From assembly GCF_963378095.1 (NCBI RefSeq), contig NZ_OY726397.1, positions 2,108,001-2,172,000 of the forward strand: a stretch of 64,000 nt of DNA, written 5' to 3'. Numbering within the stretch: the first letter of the stretch is position 1; every line of letters begins with the position of its first letter. A program made the position numbers and the translations under genes. The notes beneath the pieces were generated by a model that was not told the DNA's origin, searched no databases, and was given only the letters and a program-made list of their open reading frames with translations. This document shows, one piece after another, positions 1-30,867 of the stretch. Source of the stretch: Mycolicibacterium sp. MU0053 (GTDB lineage Bacteria; Actinomycetota; Actinomycetes; Mycobacteriales; Mycobacteriaceae).

Positions 1-20544
<20,544 letters not shown>

Positions 20545-20570
<26 letters not shown>

Positions 20571-23500
20571 GCAGGTCGCCAGCCGCTCGGGAGCGGTCGC
20601 GATCAGTTGCGGTGACCGGCACATGTCGTATCGGGAACTCGACGCCGCCTCGGATGAACTGGCGTACCGGCTGGCCACGCACGGCGTGGGCCCGGGATCG
20701 CGGGTGGCACTGTTGCTGCCGCGGTCGGTGGAGACGGTCGTGGCGATGCTGGGCGTGCTGAAATCCGGCGCGGCGTATGTGCCGATCGATCCGGCGGTGC
20801 CGGATGCACGGGTGCAGTTCGTCCTCGACGACGCGTCCCCGGCGGTTGCGGTGACCACCGCGGACCTGGCGGCCCGGTTGAGTGGAGCCGCACCGGCGGT
20901 CCTGGCCATCGACGATCCCGACGCGCGTGCGGCCGTCGCGAATGTGGTGTTGCCGCAGCCGTGTTCCGATGATGTGGCGTACGTGATCTACACCTCGGGC
21001 ACGACGGGGGTGCCCAAGGGGGTCGCGGTCGCCCATCGCAACGTGACCGCGCTGCTGGCGGCGATCGACGACTGCATGGAGTTCTCGGTCGGTCAGGTGT
21101 GGTCGCAGTGTCATTCGTCGGCGTTCGACTTCTCGGTGTGGGAGGTCTTCGGGGCGCTGTTGCATGGTGGGCGGCTGGTGGTGGTGCCCGATGCGGTGGT
21201 GCGCTCCCCGGCGGACTTCCATGCGCTGCTGGTCGCCGAGCAGGTCAACGTCCTGAGCCAGACGCCGTCGGCGTTCTACGGTTTGCAGACCATCGACGAC
21301 GCGCGCGCCGGGTTGGCGTTGGAGGCGGTGATCTTCGGTGGGGAAGCGCTGGACCCGCAGCGTCTTTCGGCCTGGCTGGACGATCAACCGGGGTCGCCGC
21401 GGTTGATCAACATGTACGGGATCACCGAGACGACCGTGCATGCCTCGTTCCGCGAGATCTCGGCCGCGGATGCCGAGAACGCGGTGAGCCCGATCGGGGT
21501 GCCGTTGCCGCATCTGGCCTTCTTCGTCCTCGACGACTGGCTGCGGCCGGTGTCGCCGGGCGTGGTGGGGGAGTTGTACGTCGCCGGGGCCGGGCTGGGC
21601 CTGGGTTATGTCGGCCGGGCGGGGTTGACGGCCGGGCGGTTCGTGGCGTGCCCGTTCGGTGGACCGGAGGCACCGGGAATGCGGATGTATCGGACCGGTG
21701 ATCGGGTGTGCTGGGGCCCGGACGGTCAGCTCGAGTACCAGGGTCGCGCGGATGAGCAGGTCAAGATCCGCGGGTACCGTATCGAACTCGGCGAGATCCA
21801 GTCCGTGCTGGCGGATTTGGACGGTGTCGAGCACGCGGTGGTGGTCGTGCGGGAGGACCATCCTGGCGACAAACGACTGGTCGGTTACATCACCGGCAGC
21901 GCCGATCCGGCCGGGTTGCGGGCCGCCCTGGCCGAGCGGTTGCCGTCATACCTGGTGCCGGCGGCGGTGGCCGTGTTGGACGCACTGCCGTTGACGGTCA
22001 ACGGCAAGCTCGACAAGCGGGCGCTGCCGGCCCCGGAATACCAAGACACCCCACGTTATCGGGCTCCGAGCAACGCCGTCGAGGAGATCCTGGCCGGCAT
22101 CTACGCCACCGTCCTGGGCGTGCCGCGGGTGGGCGTCGACGACTCGTTCTTCAACCTCGGCGGCGACTCGCTGCTCGCGATGCGCCTGATCGGCGCGATC
22201 AACCGGGCTCTGGAAGCCGGACTGGCGGTGCACACGGTGTTCGACGCACCCACAGTGGCCCAGCTGGCGCGCCAGGTCGGCGGGGAGCACGATCGCCTGG
22301 AACCGCTGCAGGCGCGGGAGCGACCCGCGGTGGTGCCGCTGTCGTTCGCCCAGAGCCGGCTGTGGTTCGTCGACCAACTGCACGGCCCCTCCCCGGTTTA
22401 CAACCTGGCGGTGGGGCTGCGGCTGGAGGGCCGGCTGGATGCCGAGGCGCTGGGTGTTGCCTTCGCGGACGTGGTGGCCCGGCACGAGAGCCTGCGCACG
22501 CTCTTTCCGGCCGTAGACGGGCTGCCCCAGCAGCTCGTGGTCGCCGCCGAGCGCGCCGACATCGGCTGGGCGGTGCGCGATGCGACCGACTGGCCGGAAA
22601 GCCGGCTGCGCGAAGCGGTCGACGAGACGGCCCGGCACAGCTTCGACCTGGCGGCCGAGATCCCGTTGCGGGTGCGGCTTTTCCGCATCTCCGAACAGGA
22701 ACATCTGCTGGTGGCCGCGGTGCATCACATCGCCGCCGACGGCTGGTCCGTCGCGCCGCTGGTGGCCGATCTCGGGATGGCCTATGCCGGCCGCTGCGCC
22801 GGTCGACCGCCCGAGTGGGAGCCGTTGCCCGTCCAGTACGTCGACTACACGCTGTGGCAGCGCGCGCAGCTCGGCGAGCTCGACGACGACGACAGCCGCA
22901 TCGCCACCCAGTTGCGGTATTGGGAGCACGCGTTGGCGGGGATGCCCGACCGGGTGGCGCTGCCGACCGATCGGCCCTACCCGCTGGTGGCCGATCAGCG
23001 TGGCGCGCGCGTTGCGGTGGAATGGCCGGCGCGGCTGCAGGAGCAGGTTTCCCGGCTGGCACGAGAACACAACGCCACCAGTTTCATGGTGTTGCAGGCC
23101 GCGCTGCTGACGTTGCTGTCGAAGCTCAGTGCCAGTGCCGATGTCGCGGTGGGCTTTCCGATCGCCGGGCGCCGAGACCCCGCCCTCGACCCGTTGGTCG
23201 GGTTCTTCGTCAACACGTTGGTGCTGCGGGTCGATCTGGCCGAGGATCCGAGCGTCGCCGAGATGCTGGCGCAGGTCCGCGAGCGCAGCCTGGCCGCCTT
23301 CGAGCATCAAGACGTGCCCTTCGAGGTGCTGGTCGAACGGCTCAATCCGGCGCGGTCCCTGACCCACCACCCGCTGGTCCAGGTGATGTTGGCCTGGCAG
23401 AACGTGCCCGGGCGGACCGGCGGCCCCGACGACCGGGTGGCGCTGGGGGAGCTGCAGGTCACCCAGCTTCCGTTGGACACCCAGACCGCCCGCATGGATC

Positions 23501-26500
23501 TGTCGCTGTCGCTGGCCGAGCGTCACACCGAAGACGGTGCGGCCGCGGGGATCTCCGGCACCGTGGAATTCCGGACCGACGTCTTCGACGCCGACAGCAT
23601 CCAAACCCTGATCGGCCGACTGCGGCGGGTGATCGAGGCCATGGCGGCCGACACCACCCGTCGACTGTCCCGCATCGATGTGCTCGATGCCGAGGAACAC
23701 GCCTGCCTCGACGCCTTCGGCAACCGGTCGGGATTGGCCGCACCGGTGACGGGGGAGTCGATCCCGGCCCGGTTCGCCGCGCAGGTGGTCCGTGCTCCCG
23801 AAGCGGTGGCGGTCAGCTGCGCGGGCCGTCACGTGACGTATCGCGAGCTGGACGAGGCCTCGAACCGGTTGGTGCACAGGTTGATCGAGGGCGGTGTCGG
23901 CCCGGGGCAGCGGGTGGCGTTGTTGCTGCCCCGGTCGCCCGAGGCGGTCGCGGCGATGCTGGCGGTACTGAAGATCGGCGCGGCCTATGTGCCGATCGAC
24001 CCGGGGGTGCCCGATGCCCGCGTGCATTTCGTGCTCGCCGACGCCGCCCCAGCGGCCGCACTCACCACCGCGGACCTGGCCCACCGGGTCGCGGGGCGCG
24101 GTCCGGCGGTCCTCGATATCGACGATCCCGATATCGACCCGCGGCCCGTGCGCCCGCCGGCGCCGGCCGGCCCCGACGATGTCGCGTACCTGATCTACAC
24201 CTCCGGGACCACCGGCGTGCCCAAGGGCGTGGCGATCCCGCATCGCAATGTGACCGTGCTGCTGGACGCGATCGACACCCGACTCCACTTGTCGGCCAAT
24301 CAGACCTGGGCGCAGAGTCATTCATTGGCCTTCGACTTTTCGGTGTGGGAGATCTTCGGCTCGCTGCTGCACGGCGGACGGCTGGTGATCGTGCCCGACA
24401 CCGTGGTCCGGTCGCCGGAGGACTTCCACGACCTGCTGGTCACCGAGCGGGTCAACGTGTTGAGCCAGACCCCGTCGGCGTTCTACGCGCTGCAAACCGT
24501 CGAGGAACTGGCCCCCGGGTTGAAATCCGATCTCGCGCTCGAAGCGGTGGTGTTCGGCGGCGAGGCCCTGGACCCGCAGCGCCTGTCGAACTGGGTGGAT
24601 GACCACCCCGACTCGCCGCGGCTGATCAACATGTACGGGATCACCGAGACCACCGTGCACGCCACCTTCCGCGAGATCGTCGCGGCCGACGTCGACAGCA
24701 CCATCAGCCCGATCGGGGTACCGCTTGGGCATCTGGCGTTCTTTGTGCTCGACGGGCGGTTGCAGCCGGTGCCGATCGGCGTGGTCGGGGAGTTGTACGT
24801 CGCCGGTGCGGGCCTCGGTCAGGGCTATGTGGGGCGTTCGGGGTTGACGGCCACCAGGTTTGTCGCGTGCCCGTTCGGGCCTGCGGGAGCAGCGGGCATG
24901 CGGATGTATCGGACCGGGGATCTGGTGTGCTGGGGCAGCGACGGGCATCTGCGCTATCTGGGGCGGGCCGATGAGCAGGTGAAGATCCGCGGCCACCGCA
25001 TCGAACTCGGTGAGATCCAGTCGGTGCTGGCGGATTTGGACGGTGTCGAGCAGGCGGTCGTGATCGCCCGGGAGGACCGGCCCGCCGCCGTGCGCCTGGT
25101 CGGCTACGTCACCGGCGGCGCCGATCCGGTCGCGCTGCGCGCGGCGCTGGCGGAGCGGCTGCCGTCCTACATGGTCCCGGCCGCGGTGGTGGCGATCGAG
25201 GCGCTGCCGTTGACGGTGAACGGAAAGCTCGACACTCGGGCGCTGCCGGCGCCGGAATACTCCGACGTCGATCACTACCGCGCCCCGGCCACCCCCGTCG
25301 AGGAGACCCTGGCGGGCATCTTCGCCGAGGTGCTGGGGCTCGAACAGGTAGGGGTCGACGACTCTTTCTTCGACCTGGGCGGCGACAGCATCTCGGCGAT
25401 CCAAGTGGTGTGGCGGGCCCGCGCCGCCGGCCTGATGGGCCGCCCCCGCGACATCTTCGTGCAGCAGACCGTGGCGCGACTGGCCCGCGTCGTGCGGTTC
25501 GCCGACGCCACCGGCGGTGCGGTCGACGAGGGCCTGGGACCGGTGATCGCCACTCCGATCATGCGGTGGCTCAAGGGTTTGGAAAGCCCCGACGGTCCGA
25601 TCGACGAGTTCAACCAGACGGTGTTGTTGCAGGCTCCGGCGGGAGCGACCGAGGCCGACGTGGTCGTCGTGCTGCAGGCGCTGCTGGATCGGCACGCCAT
25701 GCTGCGGCTGTACGCCGAGGACGACCGGGCCGGCGGGTGGGTGCTGACGGTCCCGGAGGCGGGCACCGTTTCCGCCGCCGACCGGCTGCACTCGGTGGAG
25801 GCGCTGACCGATGCGGCGCTGGTGGCGGCGCGGTCGCGTCTGGACCCGGCCACCGGCGCGATGCTCAGCGCGCTGTGGGTGTCCGCCTCCGGGCAGCTGG
25901 CGCTGATCATCCACCACCTGGCCGTCGACGGCGTGTCGTGGCGAATCCTGTTGGAGGATTTGGACATTGCCTGGACCCAGCACCGCGGTGGGCAGCCCGT
26001 GCTGGTGCCGCAGTCCGGGACGTCGTTCCGGCGGTGGGCGGAGCTGCTGCCCGAGCATGCCCGTGCCGCGGACGTCGTCGCGCAGGCGGCGGCGTGGCGG
26101 CAGGTGGCGGCGGTTCCGGCCGCGTTGCCCGCCCCGCAGCCCGGTGTCGACACGTTCGCCACGGCCGGTCACCTGACGGAGTTACTGGACGCCGAGACCA
26201 CGCACATGCTGCTCGGCGAGGTGCCCGCCGCGTTCCACGCCGGGGTGCACGAAATCCTGCTGATCGCCTTCGCGTTGGCGTGGACGCAATACCTGGGGAC
26301 CGGCGGCGCGCCGATGGTCATCGACGTGGAGGGGCATGGCCGACACGAGGAACTCGGCGATGTCGACCTGTCGCGGACGGTGGGCTGGTTCACCACCAAG
26401 TACCCCGTGGCCTTGAGTGTCGGGCAATCCCACGGCGGCCTGCGTTGGACGCAGGTGGTCGCCGGCGACGCCGCGCTCGGTGCGGTGATCAAGGACGCCA

Positions 26501-28596
26501 AAGAGCAGCTTCGGGCGCTGCCCGACGGCCTGACCTATGGGCTGTTGCGGTATCTGAATCCCGAGGTGGATCTGGCCGGGGCGGACCCGGTGATCGGATT
26601 CAATTACCTGGGGCGGCTGGGTGCGCCGACGGCCTATGCCACCGGCGACCTGTGGCGGTTCAGCCAGGAGGGTTTGTCGCTGGCCGGGGCCGGCGCGATG
26701 CCCACACCGCTCGCGCATGCGGTCGAACTCAACGCGGTCACCATCGACACCGACACCGGCCCGCATCTCAACGCCACCTGGACCTGGGCGCCCACGGCGC
26801 TGGACCGCATCGCGGTCACCCGGGTCAGCCGGCTGTGGTTCGACGCCCTGGCGGGCATCTGCGCGCATGTGCGTCGCGGCGGGGGCGGGCTGACGCCGTC
26901 GGACATCATGCCGGCCCGATTGAGTCAGCAGCAGATCGATGAACTCCACCAACAGTTTCCGGTTGCCGATGTCCTGCCGCTGACGCCGCTGCAGCAGGGG
27001 CTGCTCTACCACGCCAACATCGCCAAGTGCTCCGATGACGATGTGTACGCGGTGCAACTGGACATCGAGTTGACCGGTCCGCTCGATCAGCATCGGCTGC
27101 GAGAGGCCGTGCAGGCCGTGGTCGGCCGCCATCCCCACCTGGCGGCCCGCTTCTGCCCGCAGTATGAACAGCCGGTGCAGGTGATCCCGCGTGCGCCCGT
27201 CGCACCCTGGCGTTATGTCGACGCGCTGGCCGACGGCAGCGCCGCTGCGGTCGACGAGCGGGTCGACCAGGTCCGCGGGGCGGAACGCGCCGCGGTCTGC
27301 GACCTGTCGGCGCAACCCGCGTTCCGGGCCGCGCTGATTCGGGTGGGCGACCACCGGCACCGGTTCGTGCTCACCAATCACCACATCGTGCTAGACGGCT
27401 GGTCGATGCCGATCCTGATGCAGGAGATCTTCGCCGGCTACCACGGGTTGCGCCTGCCCGCGGCCTCGCCGTACCGCGGTTTCACGACGTGGTTGGCGGA
27501 GCGGGACCACGCCGCGGCACATGCGGCCTGGCGTGCGGTGCTGGCGGGTTTCGACACCCCGATCCTGATCGGCCCGCCCCGGAAGTTGGGATTCGGGCCG
27601 CGCCGGGTGGACACTTTCCGGATATCCGCGAAAACGACTCGGGCCCTTGGCAAGCTGGCGCGTTCGCTGCACACGACGGTCAACGTCGTGCTGCAGGGCG
27701 CCTGGGCCCAGTTGCTCAGCTCGCTGACCGGTCGGCACGACGTCGCGTTCGGCACCGTCGTCTCGGGACGCCAGGCCGAGGTCGCCGGCGCGGAATCGAT
27801 GGTGGGACTGCTGATCAACACCGTGCCGGTGCGCGCCACGATGACCCCGCAGACCACCACGACCGACCTGCTCGAGCAGCTGCAAAGCGCCCAGAACGAC
27901 ACGCTCGAACACCAGCACCTCGCGCTCAGCGACATCCATCGGATCACCGGCCAGGAAACGTTGTTCGACACGGTCTTCGTCTACGAGAACTATCCGACCG
28001 ACACCGGCACCCCGCCGGGCTTCGATGGCCTGGCCATCACCGACGTCACCAGCCGCGACTTCTATCACTACCCGTTGACGGTGCAGGCCGGGCCGGGCCG
28101 GGAGATGGAGCTTCGGGTGCAGTACGACACCGACGTGTTCGACGCTGCCGACATCGGGGCGTTGATCGAGCGATTCGAACACGTGTTGGCGGCGATGACC
28201 GCGCACCCGGGGCGGCGGTTGGCGTCGATGGATCTGCCCGACGCCCGCCACTACCCACGGCTGCGCGCCCTGAGCGAACCGGTCGGGGAAGCGGTCACCG
28301 AGGACCGTGGAACCGTCGGCACCTACCAGGCGCCGACGACGCTGATCGAGCAGATTCTGGCCAGCATCTACGCCGAGGTGCTGGGTGTGCACCGCGTCGG
28401 GGTGGACGAGTCGTTCTTCGACCTGGGCGGCGATTCGCTGTCCGTGCTGCGGGCGGTCGCGGCGATCAACGCGGCGCTGGATCTGGAGCTTGGAGTGCCT
28501 GATCTTCTTGCGGCGCCGTCGGTCCGGGGCTTGAGCGAGCAGCTGGATCGGCCCAGCAGCGCGGTGCCGGACGGGCCGGGGCCCAGCGGCCCCTGA
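20545..28596 (+). CDS. Multimodular non-ribosomal peptide synthetase, terminal protein
   Basis: This 2,683-residue protein continues the assembly line: A-T, C-A-T-E, C-T. It begins directly with an A domain, which pairs with the C domain ending the upstream protein. Both A domains carry threonine-like pocket residues. The E domain ([10 protein letters not shown]) predicts one D-threonine-type residue. The last module lacks an A domain, and the protein ends after its carrier domain without a thioesterase or reductase. Start: ATG at 20545 behind the purine run GAAGGGGGGA, overlapping the upstream stop by 26 bp. Deleting one G from that run would fuse both genes into a single frame of at least 9,530 residues with a normal C-A linker. 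So either the genes are translationally coupled or the split is a frameshift. No MbtH partner, exporter or release enzyme lies within the window. Confidence 0.95.
22310..26935 (+). other. NRPS module 7: C-A-T-E, threonine-type
   Basis: An L-donor C domain (HHIAADG near 22725), an A domain with pocket residues D-F-W-S-V-G-M-V-H, again close to the threonine code, a T domain (LGGDS near 25378) and an E domain with [10 protein letters not shown] near 25910. Predicted product residue: D-(allo)-Thr. Confidence 0.82.
26955..28545 (+). other. NRPS terminal module 8: C-T without A domain
   Basis: A post-E C domain ([13 protein letters not shown]; intact HHIVLDG near 27382) runs through a short linker straight into a carrier domain (FFDLGGDS near 28420). 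The linker joins the usual post-C and pre-T sequences with the whole A domain missing. No thioesterase or reductase follows; about 35 residues of tail end the protein. Confidence 0.85.
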
Positions 28597-28605
28597 CCGC
28601 GCGGC

Positions 28606-29280
28606 TCACCACATGTGCGGCACCAGGCGATAGCGCGACTGCTGCGCATATTCGCGGTAGCCGTCGAGTTCTGCGGAGAGCAACTTCTCTTCGTCACGGA
28701 TGCGAACGATCAGCACGATCAGGCCGGGAATGACGGCGAGCAATCCCCAATAGGATCCGAGGGCCAGCGGGATGCCGACGATGGTGATCACATTGCCGGT
28801 GTACATGGGGTGGCGCACCAACCCGTAAAGGCCGGTCGAGACCAACATTTGGCCCGTCTCCACTTGGACGGTGGAGGCCGCGAAGCTGTTCTGGATGATC
28901 ACCAGGCTCGTCACGCCCAGTCCGATGATCACGAGGACGCTGCCCAGCACGCAGATCGCGGTGGGCACCGACGACCAGCCGAAGCGGTGATCCAGGGCGC
29001 TGACCACGATCAATGCCGCCAGGGACAGGTACCAGCAGCCGATGAGGACCTTTTGCACCAGGCGGGTTTCGGCAACCGGTCCCGCGCGCTTACGACGTTG
29101 GTGCGCGGCGGGATCCTTGCGGAGCAGATAAAGGCTGGGAAGCCACGTCGACAGCGCGAATACCGCGAGGAAAATCCAGGCCTGCCAGTAGTCGACCGTG
29201 CCGGCGAGCAGCGCCAGTACCGCACCCAGGGCGGCGAGTTCGACGATCCCGAAAACCAACATTCGCAGAATAGCTGTCAC
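28606..29280 (-). CDS. Isoprenylcysteine carboxyl methyltransferase-like membrane protein
   Basis: This 224-residue integral membrane protein has about five hydrophobic segments (roughly residues 5-27, 34-53, 76-96, 107-130 and 164-193). Its C-terminal half carries the ICMT/PEMT signature: RHPMYTGN at 156-163, then RIRDEEKLL near 193 and YREYAQQSRYRLVP at the end, which in this family bind S-adenosylmethionine. The methyl acceptor in bacteria is usually unknown. It starts at GTG 29280 with a GGGGGAAGG purine run about 11 bases upstream. It converges on the NRPS gene with only 9 bp between stops. Its upstream region holds a strong dyad (29312-29345). A role in modifying the NRPS product is possible but rests on proximity alone. 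Confidence 0.85.
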   Translation of the reverse strand: MTAILRMLVFGIVELAALGAVLALLAGTVDYWQAWIFLAVFALSTWLPSLYLLRKDPAAHQRRKRAGPVAETRLVQKVLIGCWYLSLAALIVVSALDHRFGWSSVPTAICVLGSVLVIIGLGVTSLVIIQNSFAASTVQVETGQMLVSTGLYGLVRHPMYTGNVITIVGIPLALGSYWGLLAVIPGLIVLIVRIRDEEKLLSAELDGYREYAQQSRYRLVPHMW

Positions 29281-29311
29281 GGATTTCGACCTTCCCCCGA
29301 CGCCGCGCCCA

Positions 29312-29345
29312 CGGCTGAAACTCTAATCGAAGGTTGTTTCATCCG
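29312..29345. promoter_or_regulatory. Candidate operator: 10-bp-arm dyad upstream of the ICMT-like gene
   Basis: The arms CGGCTGAAAC and GTTTCATCCG match at 9 of 10 positions and flank a central TCGA, giving 34 bp of dyad symmetry. It lies 32-65 bp upstream of the GTG start at 29280. No T-run follows, which argues against a simple terminator of the upstream permease gene. The cognate regulator is unknown. Confidence 0.4.
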
Positions 29346-29399
29346 AACGGAATTGGCGGATGCCTCGACATCGACTACTTCGGGGCACCTCGGGCACGC

Positions 29400-30812
29400 T
29401 CAGATGCCCAGCAGCGCATCGATCCAGCCGCGCGCGAAGTAGAGCAGGAACCCGAACGCCACGATCCATAACAACGGGCTGATCTCGCGGGCCTTGCCGG
29501 ACGCCGACCGCACCACCACCCACGCGATGAACCCGACGCCGATGCCGTTGGCGATCGAATAGCTCAGCGGCATCACCGCGACCGTGAGCACCACCGGCAG
29601 CGCCACCGAGAAGTCCGAGAAGTCGATCTCGCGCAGATGCGAGGCCATCATCGCCCCGACGATCACCAGGGCGGCGGTGGCGACCTCGGACGGCACGATC
29701 GCGGCCAGTGGGGTCAAAAACATTGCCGCCAAAAACAATCCGCCGGTCACCAGGCTGGACAGGCCCGTCCGGGCGCCCTCGCCGATCCCCGCGCCGGACT
29801 CGACGAACACCGTATTCGACGACGACGACGTCGCACCGCCGACCACCGCACCGGCACCCTCGACGACCAGCGCCGCGCGCAGTCGCGGGAAGTTGCCCTG
29901 CTCATCGGCGAGGTCGGCCTGCCGGGACAACCCGGTGAACGTCCCCATCGCGTCGAAGAAATTGGTGAACACCAGCGTGAACACCAGCATCACCGCGGCC
30001 AGGACCCCGACCCGCCCGACACTGTCGAGGCTGAATTCGCCCATCAACGACAGGTCCGGCATCGAGAACGGCGAACCGGACAGCGTCGGCACCGACAGGC
30101 CCCAGCCGCCGGGGTTCTCGGTCGCCGACCCCAAGTGCCAGATCGCCTCGATCGCCACCGCCACCACGGTGCCGCCGACCAACCCGATCAGGATGGCGCC
30201 GCGCACTTTTCGCGCCACCAGAATCCCGGTGACCAACAACGTCAGGATGAACACCGCGGTCGGCACGCTGTCGATCGAACCGGCGCCGTCGCGGCCCAGC
30301 CCGACCGGCGGGGACGGGCGGCCGGTGGACCCGACGAAGCCCGCGTCGATGAGCCCGATGAACAGGATGAACAACCCGATGCCCGCGGTGATCGCGAGCT
30401 TGAGCTGCATGGGGACCGCTTCGAAGATCATCTTGCGCAGCCCGGTGACCGCCAGCGCCACGATGATCAGGCCGTTGATGACCACCAGGCCCATCGCCTC
30501 GGGCCAGGTCACCAGGCCGACCACCGAGGAGGCCAAGAACGAGTTGATGCCCAGACCGGCCGCGAACGCGAACGGCAGCCGGGCCACCAGGCCGAACACG
30601 ATCGTCATCGCGCCGGCGGCCAGCGAGGTCACCGCCGAGACCTGAGTGAAGCCCAGCTCATTGCCCGCGACGTCGGGGGTGCCGGACAGGATGATCGGGT
30701 TCAGCACGATGATGTAGGCCATCGCGATGAACGTGACGACGCCGCCACGCAGTTCGGTCGCGACGGTCGAACCGCGCGCGCTGATCTCGAAGAAGCTGTC
30801 GAGGCGGGTCAC
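29400..30812 (-). CDS. NCS2-family (AzgA-type) purine permease
   Basis: A 470-residue polytopic inner-membrane transporter. The N-terminus (FFEISARGSTVATELRGGVV) and the following TFIAMAYIIVLNP are typical of the AzgA guanine/hypoxanthine branch of the nucleobase:cation symporter-2 family. TSSSSNTVFVESGAGIGEGARTG in the middle corresponds to the substrate-site region of these proteins. The length matches the family. It likely imports adenine, guanine or hypoxanthine with protons; the exact substrate cannot be read from sequence. Start is GTG at 30812 with a weak ribosome site. It lies downstream of the molybdopterin oxidoreductase gene on the same strand, separated by 55 bp containing a terminator-like hairpin, so it is probably transcribed separately. 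Confidence 0.9.
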   Translation of the reverse strand: MTRLDSFFEISARGSTVATELRGGVVTFIAMAYIIVLNPIILSGTPDVAGNELGFTQVSAVTSLAAGAMTIVFGLVARLPFAFAAGLGINSFLASSVVGLVTWPEAMGLVVINGLIIVALAVTGLRKMIFEAVPMQLKLAITAGIGLFILFIGLIDAGFVGSTGRPSPPVGLGRDGAGSIDSVPTAVFILTLLVTGILVARKVRGAILIGLVGGTVVAVAIEAIWHLGSATENPGGWGLSVPTLSGSPFSMPDLSLMGEFSLDSVGRVGVLAAVMLVFTLVFTNFFDAMGTFTGLSRQADLADEQGNFPRLRAALVVEGAGAVVGGATSSSSNTVFVESGAGIGEGARTGLSSLVTGGLFLAAMFLTPLAAIVPSEVATAALVIVGAMMASHLREIDFSDFSVALPVVLTVAVMPLSYSIANGIGVGFIAWVVVRSASGKAREISPLLWIVAFGFLLYFARGWIDALLGI

Positions 30813-30838
30813 GGGGTCGACCTTAAGGGCTGCGGCCC

Positions 30839-30862
30839 GGACCCGCGCGGCGCCCCGGGTCC
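30839..30862 (-). terminator. Terminator-like hairpin after the molybdopterin oxidoreductase gene
   Basis: GGACCCG (30839-30845) and CGGGTCC (30856-30862) form a perfect 7-bp stem with a 10-base loop, starting 5 nt after the TAG of the minus-strand oxidoreductase gene. There is no U-tract, which is common in mycobacteria. Confidence 0.4.
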
Positions 30863-30867
30863 CTCGC

